A DNA stretch of 35,184 nucleotides, taken from positions 1-35,184 of the forward strand of contig CACYHN010000014.1 in the NCBI GenBank assembly GCA_902774275.1. The letters run 5' to 3'. Shown here piece by piece: positions 18,313 to 25,956 of this stretch. A model generated the notes under the pieces. The model did not search any database and had not been told where the DNA came from. It saw only the letters and a list, made by a program, of their open reading frames with translations. Numbering within the stretch: the first letter of the stretch is position 1; the number at the start of each line of letters is the position of its first letter. The translations under genes were made by a program, and so were the position numbers. The DNA is from an uncultured Bacteroidales bacterium. Its GTDB lineage: Bacteria; Bacteroidota; Bacteroidia; Bacteroidales; Bacteroidaceae.

Positions 18313-19722
18313 ATGACAAACAAACCTTTTATTCACGAGAATTTCCTGCTTCAGAATGAGACCGCAGTACATCTATTTCATGACCACGCAAAGAAGCTGC
18401 CCATCATAGACTATCACTGCCATCTGAATCCGCAGGAGGTAGCTGAGGACCACAAGTTCCGCTCCATAACCGAACTCTGGCTGGGCGGTGACCATTATAA
18501 ATGGCGTGCACTGCGCACCAATGGAGTAGCCGAGAAGTTCATTACCGGCGATGCATCAGACTGGGATAAGTTCCAGAAATGGGCCGAAACCATGCCCTAC
18601 TGCATGCGCAACCCGCTCTACCACTGGACCCACCTGGAGCTCAAGACCTGCTTCGGCATAGACAAGGTGCTCAATCCGCAGACCGCAAAGGAGATCTATG
18701 ACGAGTGTAACGAGAAACTTGCCAGCCCGGAATTCAGTGCCCGTAATCTCATGCTCCATTACAATGTGGAAGCAGTCTGCACAACCGATGACCCCATTGA
18801 CTCTTTAGAGTACCACAAGCAGGTACGTGAAAGCGGCTTCAAAGTAAAGGTTCTGCCCACCTGGCGCCCCGATATGGCTATGACCGTTGAGAATCCATCT
18901 GCATACCGCGACTATATAGACAAGCTTGCCAAAGTAAGTGGCGTTTCAATCAACTGTTTTGACGATATCGTAAAGGCTCTTTTGGTCCGCCACAAATACT
19001 TTGAGGAGCAGGGCTGCCGCCTGAGCGACCATGGTATGGAAGAGTTCTATGCCGATGACTTCACCGCCAAGGAACTTGATGAAATATTCAGCAAGGTCTA
19101 TGGAGGTACAGCACTTACAGAATCAGAGATACGCAAGTTCAAGAGCGCAATGCTCATTGAGTTTGGCAAGATGGATGCTGACACTGGCTGGACCCAACAG
19201 TTCCACTACGGTGTGATACGCAACCAGAATACCAAGATGTTCAACCTTATAGGTAAGGATACCGGTTTTGACTCAATGGCACAGGTTATGACCGCCAAGG
19301 CCATGAACCGCTATCTTGACCGTCTTAACAGCATGGATAAACTTACCAAGACCATTATCTACAACCTTAACCCGTCAGACTTTGAGATGGTAGGTACCAC
19401 TATCGGTAACTTCCAGGACGGAAGCGTTCCAGGTAAGATACAGCTTGGCGCAGGCTGGTGGTTCCTGGATCAGAAGAACGGTATGGAGCAGCAGATGCAG
19501 GTACTCAGTATGCTGGGACTGCTGTCACGTTTTGTAGGCATGCTTACTGACAGCCGCTCATTCGTTTCATACGCACGCCACGAATATTTCCGCCGCATTC
19601 TGTGCAACCTCATAGGCAATGATGTAGAGAAAGGAGAGATTCCGGCAAGTGAGATGCCACGCATAGAGCAGATGATAGAGGACATCTCATATTACAACGC
19701 CAAGAAGTTCTTCAAATTCTGA
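18313..19722 (+). CDS. uxaC: Glucuronate (uronate) isomerase
   Basis: A 469-aa amidohydrolase-fold isomerase of typical length. The metal-binding HxH is in PIIDYHCHLNPQEVAED, and CTTDDPIDSLEYH, LPTWRPDMAM, the TGWTQQFHYGVIRNQN barrel strand and SYARHEYFRRILCN near the C-terminus are family signatures. It converts D-glucuronate to D-fructuronate and D-galacturonate to D-tagaturonate, starting catabolism of pectin- or glycosaminoglycan-derived uronates. It follows the uxaE-like gene by 26 bp and ends just before a strong terminator. Confidence 0.98.
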   Translation: MTNKPFIHENFLLQNETAVHLFHDHAKKLPIIDYHCHLNPQEVAEDHKFRSITELWLGGDHYKWRALRTNGVAEKFITGDASDWDKFQKWAETMPYCMRNPLYHWTHLELKTCFGIDKVLNPQTAKEIYDECNEKLASPEFSARNLMLHYNVEAVCTTDDPIDSLEYHKQVRESGFKVKVLPTWRPDMAMTVENPSAYRDYIDKLAKVSGVSINCFDDIVKALLVRHKYFEEQGCRLSDHGMEEFYADDFTAKELDEIFSKVYGGTALTESEIRKFKSAMLIEFGKMDADTGWTQQFHYGVIRNQNTKMFNLIGKDTGFDSMAQVMTAKAMNRYLDRLNSMDKLTKTIIYNLNPSDFEMVGTTIGNFQDGSVPGKIQLGAGWWFLDQKNGMEQQMQVLSMLGLLSRFVGMLTDSRSFVSYARHEYFRRILCNLIGNDVEKGEIPASEMPRIEQMIEDISYYNAKKFFKF

Positions 19723-19753
19723 CAAGCAGTATCTAAATTACAGTATTTTTATT

Positions 19754-19792
19754 GTTGCCCTGAACAGGATTGTCTCAGGGCAACATTTTTTT
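19754..19792 (+). terminator. Rho-independent terminator after uxaC
   Basis: A perfect 10-bp stem GTTGCCCTGA (19754-19763) / TCAGGGCAAC (19775-19784) is followed by ATTTTTTT. Confidence 0.93.
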
Positions 19793-19813
19793 GCAAAAAA
19801 GTATGCTTTTCAT

Positions 19814-19844
19814 TTTGGAGAACCAATTAAAAGCAATACCTTTG
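19814..19844 (+). promoter_or_regulatory. Bacteroidetes-type promoter of tRNA-Lys
   Basis: TTTG (19814-19817), a 19-bp spacer and TACCTTTG (19837-19844) match the consensus perfectly, 24 bp before the tRNA. Confidence 0.8.
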
Positions 19845-19868
19845 CATCGCTTTTTCAGGAAAGCAGTT

Positions 19869-19941
19869 GCGCGATTAGCTCAGTTGGTAGAGCAATTGAC
19901 TCTTAATCAATGGGTCCAGGGTTCGAATCCCTGATCGCGTA
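19869..19941 (+). tRNA. tRNA-Lys (anticodon CTT)
   Basis: The 73-nt cloverleaf folds by hand. The acceptor stem GCGCGAT/ATCGCGT has one G1-U72 wobble. The D stem is GCTC/GAGC, the anticodon stem ATTGA/TCAAT encloses loop CTCTTAA (anticodon CTT), and the T arm is CAGGG-TTCGAAT-CCCTG. Discriminator A73 is present and CCA is not encoded. It reads AAG codons. It has its own promoter and a very strong hairpin terminator whose left arm reaches into the acceptor stem. Confidence 0.97.
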
Positions 19942-19984
19942 CAAGAAAAGAGAGGTCCAAAAGACCTCTCTTTTCTTGTACGCG
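19936..19984 (+). terminator. 22-bp perfect hairpin behind tRNA-Lys (likely bidirectional terminator)
   Basis: Left arm 19936-19957 and right arm 19963-19984 are perfectly complementary around loop CAAAA. The core AAGAGAGGTC/GACCTCTCTT flows into TTCTTG, so it can act as a terminator in either direction. The first six bases of the left arm (CGCGTA) are the tRNA acceptor 3' strand and discriminator. Confidence 0.85.
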
Positions 19985-19999
19985 CCAGGGATTCAGGGG

Positions 20000-20373
20000 A
20001 CCTTTTTTTAGTTTGCTTTGCAAACGCGCTCCATTTCATTCCGCTTGGCGGCCTACCCGGCCGCTCTCGTTCGAGGACTCACTCGCCCCAATACGTCAGC
20101 ACCTGCGTAAGCATGAAGGTTTCCATATGCGTGATCCTAATCTGCAGGTAGGTTTCCAATTGCACCAAGTAAAACGGAATCCCGAAAGCAAAGCCCATCG
20201 GGATCCCGTTTTACCCGGCCTGGAAGGCCGGCAGAGTGAAATGGAACGAAGTGGAATTTTTACGTTAAGCCAAACGAATAAAGGAAACTTGTTTACTTTA
20301 TCGTGGCGTGTAAAAATGGGCTAAAGCCAATGAAGCGGGTTTGGGGCGTCGCCGCCCCAAACTAAAAAAAGGT
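20000..20373. mobile_element. Candidate MITE-like or structured repeat element with 16-bp inverted ends
   Basis: Both ends carry the same 16 bases in opposite orientation, ACCTTTTTTTAGTTTG at 20000-20015 and CAAACTAAAAAAAGGT at 20358-20373, with no mismatch. Just inside each copy the AGTTTG starts a hairpin closed by CAAAC, then a related GCT(cca)TTCATT segment follows, so the ends resemble each other over about 40 bases. The inside has no plausible gene. I see no target-site duplication and no transposase. It could be a non-autonomous mobile element, a repeat of REP type, or a structured RNA gene; the sequence alone does not decide. Confidence 0.45.
20137..20158 (+). repeat. 22-bp imperfect direct repeat, copy 1
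   Basis: CTAATCTGCAGGTAGGTTTC plus CA. It matches copy 2 (20379-20400) at 18 of 22 positions. A shorter related GGTTTCCA occurs at 20118-20125. Confidence 0.5.
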
Positions 20374-20378
20374 TGTTT

Positions 20379-20400
20379 CTAATACGCAGATAAGTTTCCA
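20379..20400 (+). repeat. 22-bp imperfect direct repeat, copy 2
   Basis: CTAATACGCAGATAAGTTTC plus CA, just outside the right inverted end of the element and 242 bp from copy 1. Confidence 0.5.
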
Positions 20401-20489
20401 TCTAACGACTTTTGAGGCCGTAGGCCCAAAAAGTCAAAAACATCCGAGCTGCAAAGCAGCGAGCAACCCGCCGGATGGATGCAAGAAAA

Positions 20490-21293
20490 TCACTCAAACA
20501 CATACAGTTCACTCGGCGTAGTGCGTTTCAAAGCGCACAGCTGCACATCCTTTCCGGGAATGACACCTACCCCACGGAGCTCATATTCAACCGTCTTGTA
20601 GGCTATTTCGGGGTGGTTGTTCTCACCGCTAAGGTGACAAAGCCAGATATTCTTAAGGTCAGGATGGATATTCTCGGCCAGGAACCGGGCTGTGGTCTTG
20701 TTGCTCAAATGTCCGCGCGGACTGGTAATACGGTCCTTGAGGAACTGCGGATAGTTACCCATACGTAACATATCCTCATCATAGTTGGCCTCCATAATAA
20801 GATAATTGGCCTGAAGTATATACTTGGATGCAGTCTCGGTTATATGACCAAGGTCTGTCACGAAACAGAATACCTTGCCGTCAACCTCAACCCTATAGCC
20901 CACGTTATCCGTTCCGTCATGAGGCACCTCAAACGGAGTGATAAGGAAATCAAAGAACCGGAAGGGTACCTCTTTCTCAACATAATGTACACTGTTGGAA
21001 AGCTTCTCAGTCATACAATAGTTGTTGTTTATACCCTCATGGGTCTCACGGGTGGCATAAACCGGAATGGCGCACTTCTCACCCAGGTTACCCAAAGCCT
21101 TTATATGGTCAGCGTGATCATGCGTCACAAACACTGCCATGATTCTCTCAAAAGGGACTCCCACATCCTTAAGGTATCCCTTGATCTGTTTTACCGGTAT
21201 GCCCGCATCAATCAGAATTGCATGTTCGTCTGTGCCAAGATAGTAGCAGTTGCCGCTGCTTCCACTTGACAAACTCATAAAGTAGATCTTCAT
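20490..21293 (-). CDS. MBL-fold metallohydrolase (YycJ/WalJ-like)
   Basis: A 267-aa cytoplasmic metallo-beta-lactamase-fold protein. It starts MKIYFMSLSSGSSGNCYYLG, the typical beginning of the YycJ/WalJ group. The metal motif HxHxDH is VTHDHADHIKALG; further ligands are His in PHDGTDNVGY, Asp in FVTDLGH and a C-terminal His in WLCHLSGENNH. WalJ proteins are putative 5'-to-3' exonucleases linked to DNA repair or coordination of division; the exact role here is unproved. It lies 52 bp downstream of TamL on the same strand and is probably on the same transcript. Confidence 0.93.
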   Translation of the reverse strand: MKIYFMSLSSGSSGNCYYLGTDEHAILIDAGIPVKQIKGYLKDVGVPFERIMAVFVTHDHADHIKALGNLGEKCAIPVYATRETHEGINNNYCMTEKLSNSVHYVEKEVPFRFFDFLITPFEVPHDGTDNVGYRVEVDGKVFCFVTDLGHITETASKYILQANYLIMEANYDEDMLRMGNYPQFLKDRITSPRGHLSNKTTARFLAENIHPDLKNIWLCHLSGENNHPEIAYKTVEYELRGVGVIPGKDVQLCALKRTTPSELYVFE

Positions 21294-21345
21294 TTTTATG
21301 TTGTCTTTTTACCTTCTTCATAATCATAGTTGCGTTTTTCAATGG

Positions 21346-23631
21346 TCAGAACGGATAACCCACCGCAAGGTGGAAAGCAAAATCCCTGCTCATATCGGGA
21401 TGAATCAATGGAAGTCTTTTGTACAGGCTGGATCCTGAAGGATTATATGCCTTCATGCCACCATCAAGTCTAAGTACAAGAAAACCAAAATCAAACCGCA
21501 GTCCCAAACCATATGAGATTGCTATCTGTTTATAAAACGAGTCAAAGCTGAAAGCGCCTCCAGGCTGCTCTGCATACTCGCGTATTGTCCAGATATTACC
21601 GGCATCAACAAATGCAGCACCATTTACTTTCCAGAAAAGTTTGGAGCGGTATTCTACACTTGCACCTATCTTAATATCACCAGACTGTTTAATATAATCA
21701 ATAGCCTTGTCATCACCTCTATATACACCCGGACCCAACTCACGTACCGACCATCCGCGGACGCTGTTGGCTCCACCGGCAAAATAACGCTTTTCAAAAG
21801 GCAAACTGGTGGAATTACCATAAGGAACTGCCACGCCCCACTCCAAATGAGCGACGAGATTGTTCATCCTATCCATACGCCAGTTTGCCGTAAAGGAGAA
21901 ATCATGTTTGGCATACTGTGCAAATGCAACACCAAACACCATAAACTGCCCTGCGTCATTTTGCTCAAAATTCATAGGCTCAGCTAACAGGTTGAACATA
22001 TTACCCGATGTCTCCACACCCACACGTATAGAATATTGGAAAGGAGCCGTAGAATTGACGCGCGCATTAGAATAATAGAACGTGTAGCCTAGCTTGGTTA
22101 TAAGTAGATCCTCATAGTTGTACTTGAGTATAGATCTGGTTGACTTGACAGAATCAAGATATTCAGCCCTGAAATGATCTGAGATCCAAGGAACCACGAG
22201 ATAGTTCAGATCCAGCACATCAAGTTTATGACTCATCTGCCAAGAATCACTCCACATATAACTCCATCCTGCAGAGAAAATTGTTTTTTGGAATTCAGGA
22301 CGGCTTTGTGCATTGATTTTCAAACTGAACCTGGAAGTGGCCTGACTCTTACGCTGCAACTCCTGACTCATAAACGGAGCCAGAAATTCAGGAAAATCCA
22401 GATTAGCCTCCATTCCGTATTCCATATATGTATCGCCGGAATAACCTGGCAGATTAGAAATTGACTCATACGCACCACGCAGTTTAATGGTTAGTTGTTC
22501 CGAACCACGGAACAGATTCCTGTCTGTAAACGACATGGAAGCAGCTGCTCCAAGATCACCGGCCGTATTTGTCCCCTCAATTTCAAAAGCAAATGAATGT
22601 TTAGGCAAACTTACAAGCGATACATTTGCCATAATCTTATTGTCTGTTCCTGGAACCGTATCGTAACGTATGTCAGAATACCTCAGAATACCCAAACGGG
22701 AAAGTGATGAATAGGTCTTGGAGGTGGAATCTGAGTTATATAGCATTCCTTCTCTCAGGAAAGAATGGCTGCCAATGACCTCCGGACGTAAAGCGGATTT
22801 CTCATCATCGCCCGGATAAGTAAGAGAAAAGCCCTTAAGTGTATCAACAGCAGCAGCGACAGACTTACCCGGCATATTACCGTTCTTATCCGTCAGATAA
22901 TAATCAACAGATGAGATATAATATTGTCTGTGCGGGCGTACATTTCCATCTTCATCTATTCCTTCTGCCTCAATAATCATTCTCAAGCCCACCTTGTCAC
23001 TACCACGTGCGGTATCTGCCACATATGATATATAATCCTTGTTGAAACGGTAATAGCCATAACGATGAACCAGATTGACTATACGGTTACGTTCTTCATT
23101 AAGGATATCTGCATCCAGATTCATGCCAGAAACCAAAAGTGAATGTTTGGCATTATCGTTAATGATACGATTGATGGTACTATCCTGAACGGTTATCCTG
23201 ACAGTATCTACCACGAACATTTTTCCCGGATTAAGTTTATAACGTACCGTAGTCTTGGGACGACGGCCGTTCCTGGTTGACATGGTAACGTCTGCATTCA
23301 GGTAGCCGGAGTTAATCAGAGAACGCTCCATATCAGCACATGAAGCCTCCGACAGCAACTGATCATAAATGACGGGCGCCTCACCGGTACGTTTTCCAGA
23401 CAGAGAATACATCCTTAACGGAAAGCGGAACAGACCGAACCAACGTGAATTAGGAGTCTGGTGCGAAAGATTCCTGTACTTGGTAACATCTGAGACAACC
23501 CTATCAGCCGATGTAACTTCAACCTTGTTCAGAAGGCGCTCACCCTCCGGTACATATTTATAAACAGAACAGGAAACTAACCCTAAAATAAGGGTAAGGC
23601 AGACCATTGTTTTCATCTTAATCCAGTTCAT
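21346..23631 (-). CDS. tamL: TamL-type lipidated Omp85 (BamA/TamA family) protein
   Basis: A 761-aa outer-membrane protein. The N-terminus is a lipoprotein signal (TMVCLTLILGLVSCSVYKYVPEG, lipobox LVSC, lipidated Cys about residue 21). POTRA-like repeats follow, then a C-terminal 16-strand Omp85 barrel with the family lid-loop motif region (FAGGANSVRGWSVRELGPG, with the VRGW signature) and terminal Phe (FHLAVGYPF). A lipidated TamA relative is a known Bacteroidetes variant called TamL, which works with TamB. No tamB gene lies next to it here. It is divergent from the rRNA methyltransferase gene and read from a near-perfect promoter at 23655-23685. Confidence 0.9.
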   Translation of the reverse strand: MNWIKMKTMVCLTLILGLVSCSVYKYVPEGERLLNKVEVTSADRVVSDVTKYRNLSHQTPNSRWFGLFRFPLRMYSLSGKRTGEAPVIYDQLLSEASCADMERSLINSGYLNADVTMSTRNGRRPKTTVRYKLNPGKMFVVDTVRITVQDSTINRIINDNAKHSLLVSGMNLDADILNEERNRIVNLVHRYGYYRFNKDYISYVADTARGSDKVGLRMIIEAEGIDEDGNVRPHRQYYISSVDYYLTDKNGNMPGKSVAAAVDTLKGFSLTYPGDDEKSALRPEVIGSHSFLREGMLYNSDSTSKTYSSLSRLGILRYSDIRYDTVPGTDNKIMANVSLVSLPKHSFAFEIEGTNTAGDLGAAASMSFTDRNLFRGSEQLTIKLRGAYESISNLPGYSGDTYMEYGMEANLDFPEFLAPFMSQELQRKSQATSRFSLKINAQSRPEFQKTIFSAGWSYMWSDSWQMSHKLDVLDLNYLVVPWISDHFRAEYLDSVKSTRSILKYNYEDLLITKLGYTFYYSNARVNSTAPFQYSIRVGVETSGNMFNLLAEPMNFEQNDAGQFMVFGVAFAQYAKHDFSFTANWRMDRMNNLVAHLEWGVAVPYGNSTSLPFEKRYFAGGANSVRGWSVRELGPGVYRGDDKAIDYIKQSGDIKIGASVEYRSKLFWKVNGAAFVDAGNIWTIREYAEQPGGAFSFDSFYKQIAISYGLGLRFDFGFLVLRLDGGMKAYNPSGSSLYKRLPLIHPDMSRDFAFHLAVGYPF

Positions 23632-23654
23632 GTTTATAATTTGTCTTTAACTTA

Positions 23655-23685
23655 CAAATTTAAGCAAACTCCATCGCCTTGCAAA
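23655..23685 (-). promoter_or_regulatory. Bacteroidetes-type promoter of tamL
   Basis: On the minus strand TTTG (23685-23682), a 19-bp spacer and TAAATTTG (23662-23655) match the consensus exactly; the leader would be about 17-20 nt. Confidence 0.75.
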
Positions 23686-23733
23686 GCATGGTTGCAAAAA
23701 ATAACTATCTTTACACACACTTAAACACAGAGT

Positions 23734-24492
23734 ATGCTGAGCAAGAATGATGTAAAGAATATCAAGAGTCTGGAGCATAAGAAGTTCCGCGCAGAAAAAG
23801 GGCTGTTCGTAGCTGAGGGACACAAGACTGTTCTGGAGCTTTTAGACAGATTCAGTTGCATCCTACTGATTGCCACACAGAATTGGCTGGACTCCAACAA
23901 GAAGATCAGCGCAGAACGCATAGAAGCCGTAAGCGCAGATGAGCTGAAACATGCCAGCTTGCTCCGTAATCCACAGGATGTACTTGCCATCTTCCGCATA
24001 CCAAAGAAAGAGGCGAAGCTATCGGAAATAGCCCAGAGCAATTTGGTGCTGGCGCTTGATGATGTGCAGGATCCGGGTAACTTGGGCACAATAATACGTT
24101 TGGCTGACTGGTTTGGAATAAAGGATGTCTTCTGCTCAAAAGCCACCGCCGATATCTATAACCCCAAAGCCGTGCAAGCCACCATGGGTGCATTGTCACG
24201 GGTAAGCGTCCACTATACAGACCTTAAGCAAAGCATAAAGGAACTGTCTTATGACATACCGGTTTACGGCACGTTCCTTGAAGGTGAAATAATTTATGAT
24301 GCCAGGTTATCCGCAAACGGTGTGATAATAATGGGAAATGAAGGCAACGGAATAACCCCGGAAATAAAGCAATCGGTAACACATAAACTATACATACCAA
24401 ACTGGCCTCAGGGAGCGCCCACATCAGAGTCACTCAATGTTGCCATAGCCACAGCCATCGTATGTTCAGAGTTCCGCAGGAGAAAGCTGTGA
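23734..24492 (+). CDS. SpoU/TrmH-family RNA 2'-O-methyltransferase
   Basis: A 252-aa SPOUT methyltransferase. The N-terminal ~95 residues form a substrate-binding domain (NIKSLEHKKFRAEKGLFVAEG, RlmB/TsnR-like). The knotted C-terminal domain has motif 1 LDDVQDPGNLGTIIRLADWFG, motif 2 GVIIMGNEGNGI and motif 3 PTSESLNVAIATAIVCSEF. It uses SAM to methylate a ribose in rRNA (or tRNA); the target nucleotide cannot be told. The start lies 102 bp from the divergent tamL start; a TATCTTTA at 23706-23713 may be its -7 box. Its end overlaps the convergent DUF4296 gene by 27 bp. Confidence 0.93.
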   Translation: MLSKNDVKNIKSLEHKKFRAEKGLFVAEGHKTVLELLDRFSCILLIATQNWLDSNKKISAERIEAVSADELKHASLLRNPQDVLAIFRIPKKEAKLSEIAQSNLVLALDDVQDPGNLGTIIRLADWFGIKDVFCSKATADIYNPKAVQATMGALSRVSVHYTDLKQSIKELSYDIPVYGTFLEGEIIYDARLSANGVIIMGNEGNGITPEIKQSVTHKLYIPNWPQGAPTSESLNVAIATAIVCSEFRRRKL

Positions 24493-25281
24493 TTCAACTG
24501 TATTGACTGTATCAGGAACCGCTTTCTCATGATATCTCATCAGTTCCATATCTGAGAGTATCAACATGGCGTTACGGTTGTCTGTATAATCCAGATAGCT
24601 TATGGCACCGCTCAAATTATAGAAAGTCTTTGCTGTATCCAGAACAATGCTCAAGGACACCATAGAATTGTCCCTTATGATGGTATCGGCAGTAGTGACT
24701 CCGTCATCATAATATGCTGAAAGTGAGATATGCGCATACTGTGGCACACCTGTATCAACAGAAACGAATGTACCGTACAAACCCAGTAGGATTGTATCTC
24801 CTTTATAGAAAGTGGTATCCTTATTGATATGATAGGTCAGCTTATTCATATAGGCTGAGGTGTTCAACAGCGCAGTCCTGTCAAGATACCACAGATCCAC
24901 ACTGTCACCTGACTGTACGGCAAATGATTTTTTCTCTATTTGCGACAGTGACCTGCTGACAGCCTTGTACTCATCATCAATCCTGTTTGAAAGACGCTTG
25001 TATATCTTGGACAATTCCTTAGGGTAACGGGTGTACCATACCAAGGAACGTTCAAACTGTTCTTTGGATATATTGTTCTTGCTATATGCCCAATCGATAT
25101 ATGCCCTGCTTGTGTATCTCTCACTCTGAGGCAGATCCTGACTGACAGCCTGAGCCAGATGATAATCATACAGAAACTGTTCCATCTTCTTGGGAGACAG
25201 GACACTTTCCGGACGCCTCAGCCTACAGCCGCAAAGCATTGGAAGCAGCATCAGGACAATCAGGACATCAATCTTTCTCAT
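24466..25281 (-). CDS. DUF4296-type lipoprotein
   Basis: About 271 aa from the ATG at 25281, which gives a proper lipoprotein signal (MRKIDVLIVLMLLPMLCGC, lipobox LCGC). A longer frame opens at 25317 but would bury the signal. Residues ~25-110 match the Bacteroidetes DUF4296 pattern (LSPKKMEQFLYDYHLAQAVS, then RAYIDWAYSKNNISKEQFERSLVWY). The C-terminal half is beta-rich with SLSIVLDTAKTFYNLSGAISYL and ends PAEL. Function is unknown; envelope location is inferred. It overlaps the end of lspA by 14 bp, which is apt because LspA processes such lipoproteins. A GPMSK-like secretion signal is not evident. Confidence 0.85.
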   Translation of the reverse strand: MRKIDVLIVLMLLPMLCGCRLRRPESVLSPKKMEQFLYDYHLAQAVSQDLPQSERYTSRAYIDWAYSKNNISKEQFERSLVWYTRYPKELSKIYKRLSNRIDDEYKAVSRSLSQIEKKSFAVQSGDSVDLWYLDRTALLNTSAYMNKLTYHINKDTTFYKGDTILLGLYGTFVSVDTGVPQYAHISLSAYYDDGVTTADTIIRDNSMVSLSIVLDTAKTFYNLSGAISYLDYTDNRNAMLILSDMELMRYHEKAVPDTVNTVESQLSPAEL

Positions 25282-25948
25282 CAGAATCCTCTTTTGTTCC
25301 GGAATTCTCAGGATCAACGTAATGAAGCCCCATATTAATCACCTTGGTATAGAAGAGAAGCAATGCTACTACACCGCAGGTAATACAGGAATCGGCGAAA
25401 TTGAATACCGGGCGGAAGAAAATGTCACCTCCTACAAAAGGCACCCATTCCGGCCAGGTCCAAAGCGGGAAATAAAACATATCCACCACTTTTCCATATA
25501 GGAATGGTGCATAACCCTGACCAAACGGAACCATTGCTGCCAGACCGTCAGGACCGAACGTGCTCTCACAGAATATCAGACCGTAGAACATACAATCCAG
25601 TAGATTACCCACAGCGCCGGCTATCACGAATGATACTGTTACAATATATCCTGTAGGGAATCCCTTGTTTATAATCCTGGTGAGATACCAGATGAAGAAA
25701 CCTATAGCGCCTATGCGGAATAATGAGAGGAACAACTTGCCTATTATCTCCATTCCAAAGGCCATACCGTTATTCTCAACAAACAGTATCTTGAACCACG
25801 GAGTTATGTCGATACTTTCACCCAGAGACATGCCTGTCTTAACCAAGACCTTGATAATCTGGTCAATGATCAGCACTGACAGGATTATTATCAGTGCAAT
25901 ACGTCCCTGACGGGAACACTTGCTGCTCTCCGGCTGAATGCTATCCAT
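25268..25948 (-). CDS. lspA: Lipoprotein signal peptidase (signal peptidase II)
   Basis: About 226 aa from the ATG at 25948 (MDSIQPESSK); a TTG at 25960 would add four residues and overlap dksA and is less likely. Four membrane helices carry the aspartate-protease pair: Asp in AGAVGNLLDCMFYG and Asp in VFNFADSCITCG. The VENNGMAFGM segment matches the family VxNxGxAFG motif. It cleaves diacylglyceryl-prolipoproteins in the inner membrane. The protein is about 60 residues longer than E. coli LspA, mostly from a loop between the catalytic aspartates (STFGPDGLAAMVPFG to PFVGG), a Bacteroidetes trait. It is in the operon ileS-dksA-lspA-DUF4296. Confidence 0.95.
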   Translation of the reverse strand: MDSIQPESSKCSRQGRIALIIILSVLIIDQIIKVLVKTGMSLGESIDITPWFKILFVENNGMAFGMEIIGKLFLSLFRIGAIGFFIWYLTRIINKGFPTGYIVTVSFVIAGAVGNLLDCMFYGLIFCESTFGPDGLAAMVPFGQGYAPFLYGKVVDMFYFPLWTWPEWVPFVGGDIFFRPVFNFADSCITCGVVALLLFYTKVINMGLHYVDPENSGTKEDSDEKD

Positions 25949-25956
25949 ATACAGGA

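Larger units (their letters stand above)
19942..20489. other. Gene-free, hairpin-rich intergenic stretch
   Basis: About 550 bp between tRNA-Lys and the end of the metallohydrolase gene. A 103-codon open frame at 20013-20324 has no recognisable protein features. The stretch instead holds consecutive hairpins: the tRNA terminator, GTTTGC-TTT-GCAAAC (20011-20025), a 17-bp stem with one mismatch (20169-20185/20198-20214), CCGGCCT-GGA-AGGCCGG (20215-20231), a long imperfect stem (20256-20317), a GC-rich 10-bp stem (20339-20362), 20407-20435, and a nested stem with CATCCG/CGGATG outside and GCTGC-AAA-GCAGC inside (20441-20477). This is more structure than ordinary spacer DNA. Confidence 0.8.

Noticed and set aside
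20013-20324. Open frame of 103 codons in the tRNA-metallohydrolase gap
   Set aside because: It runs through several strong inverted repeats, has no recognisable domain or start signal, and its composition is dictated by hairpin arms.
25282-25317. Longer start for the DUF4296 gene
   Set aside because: It would place 12 residues, including charged ones, before a clean lipoprotein signal that begins at 25281.
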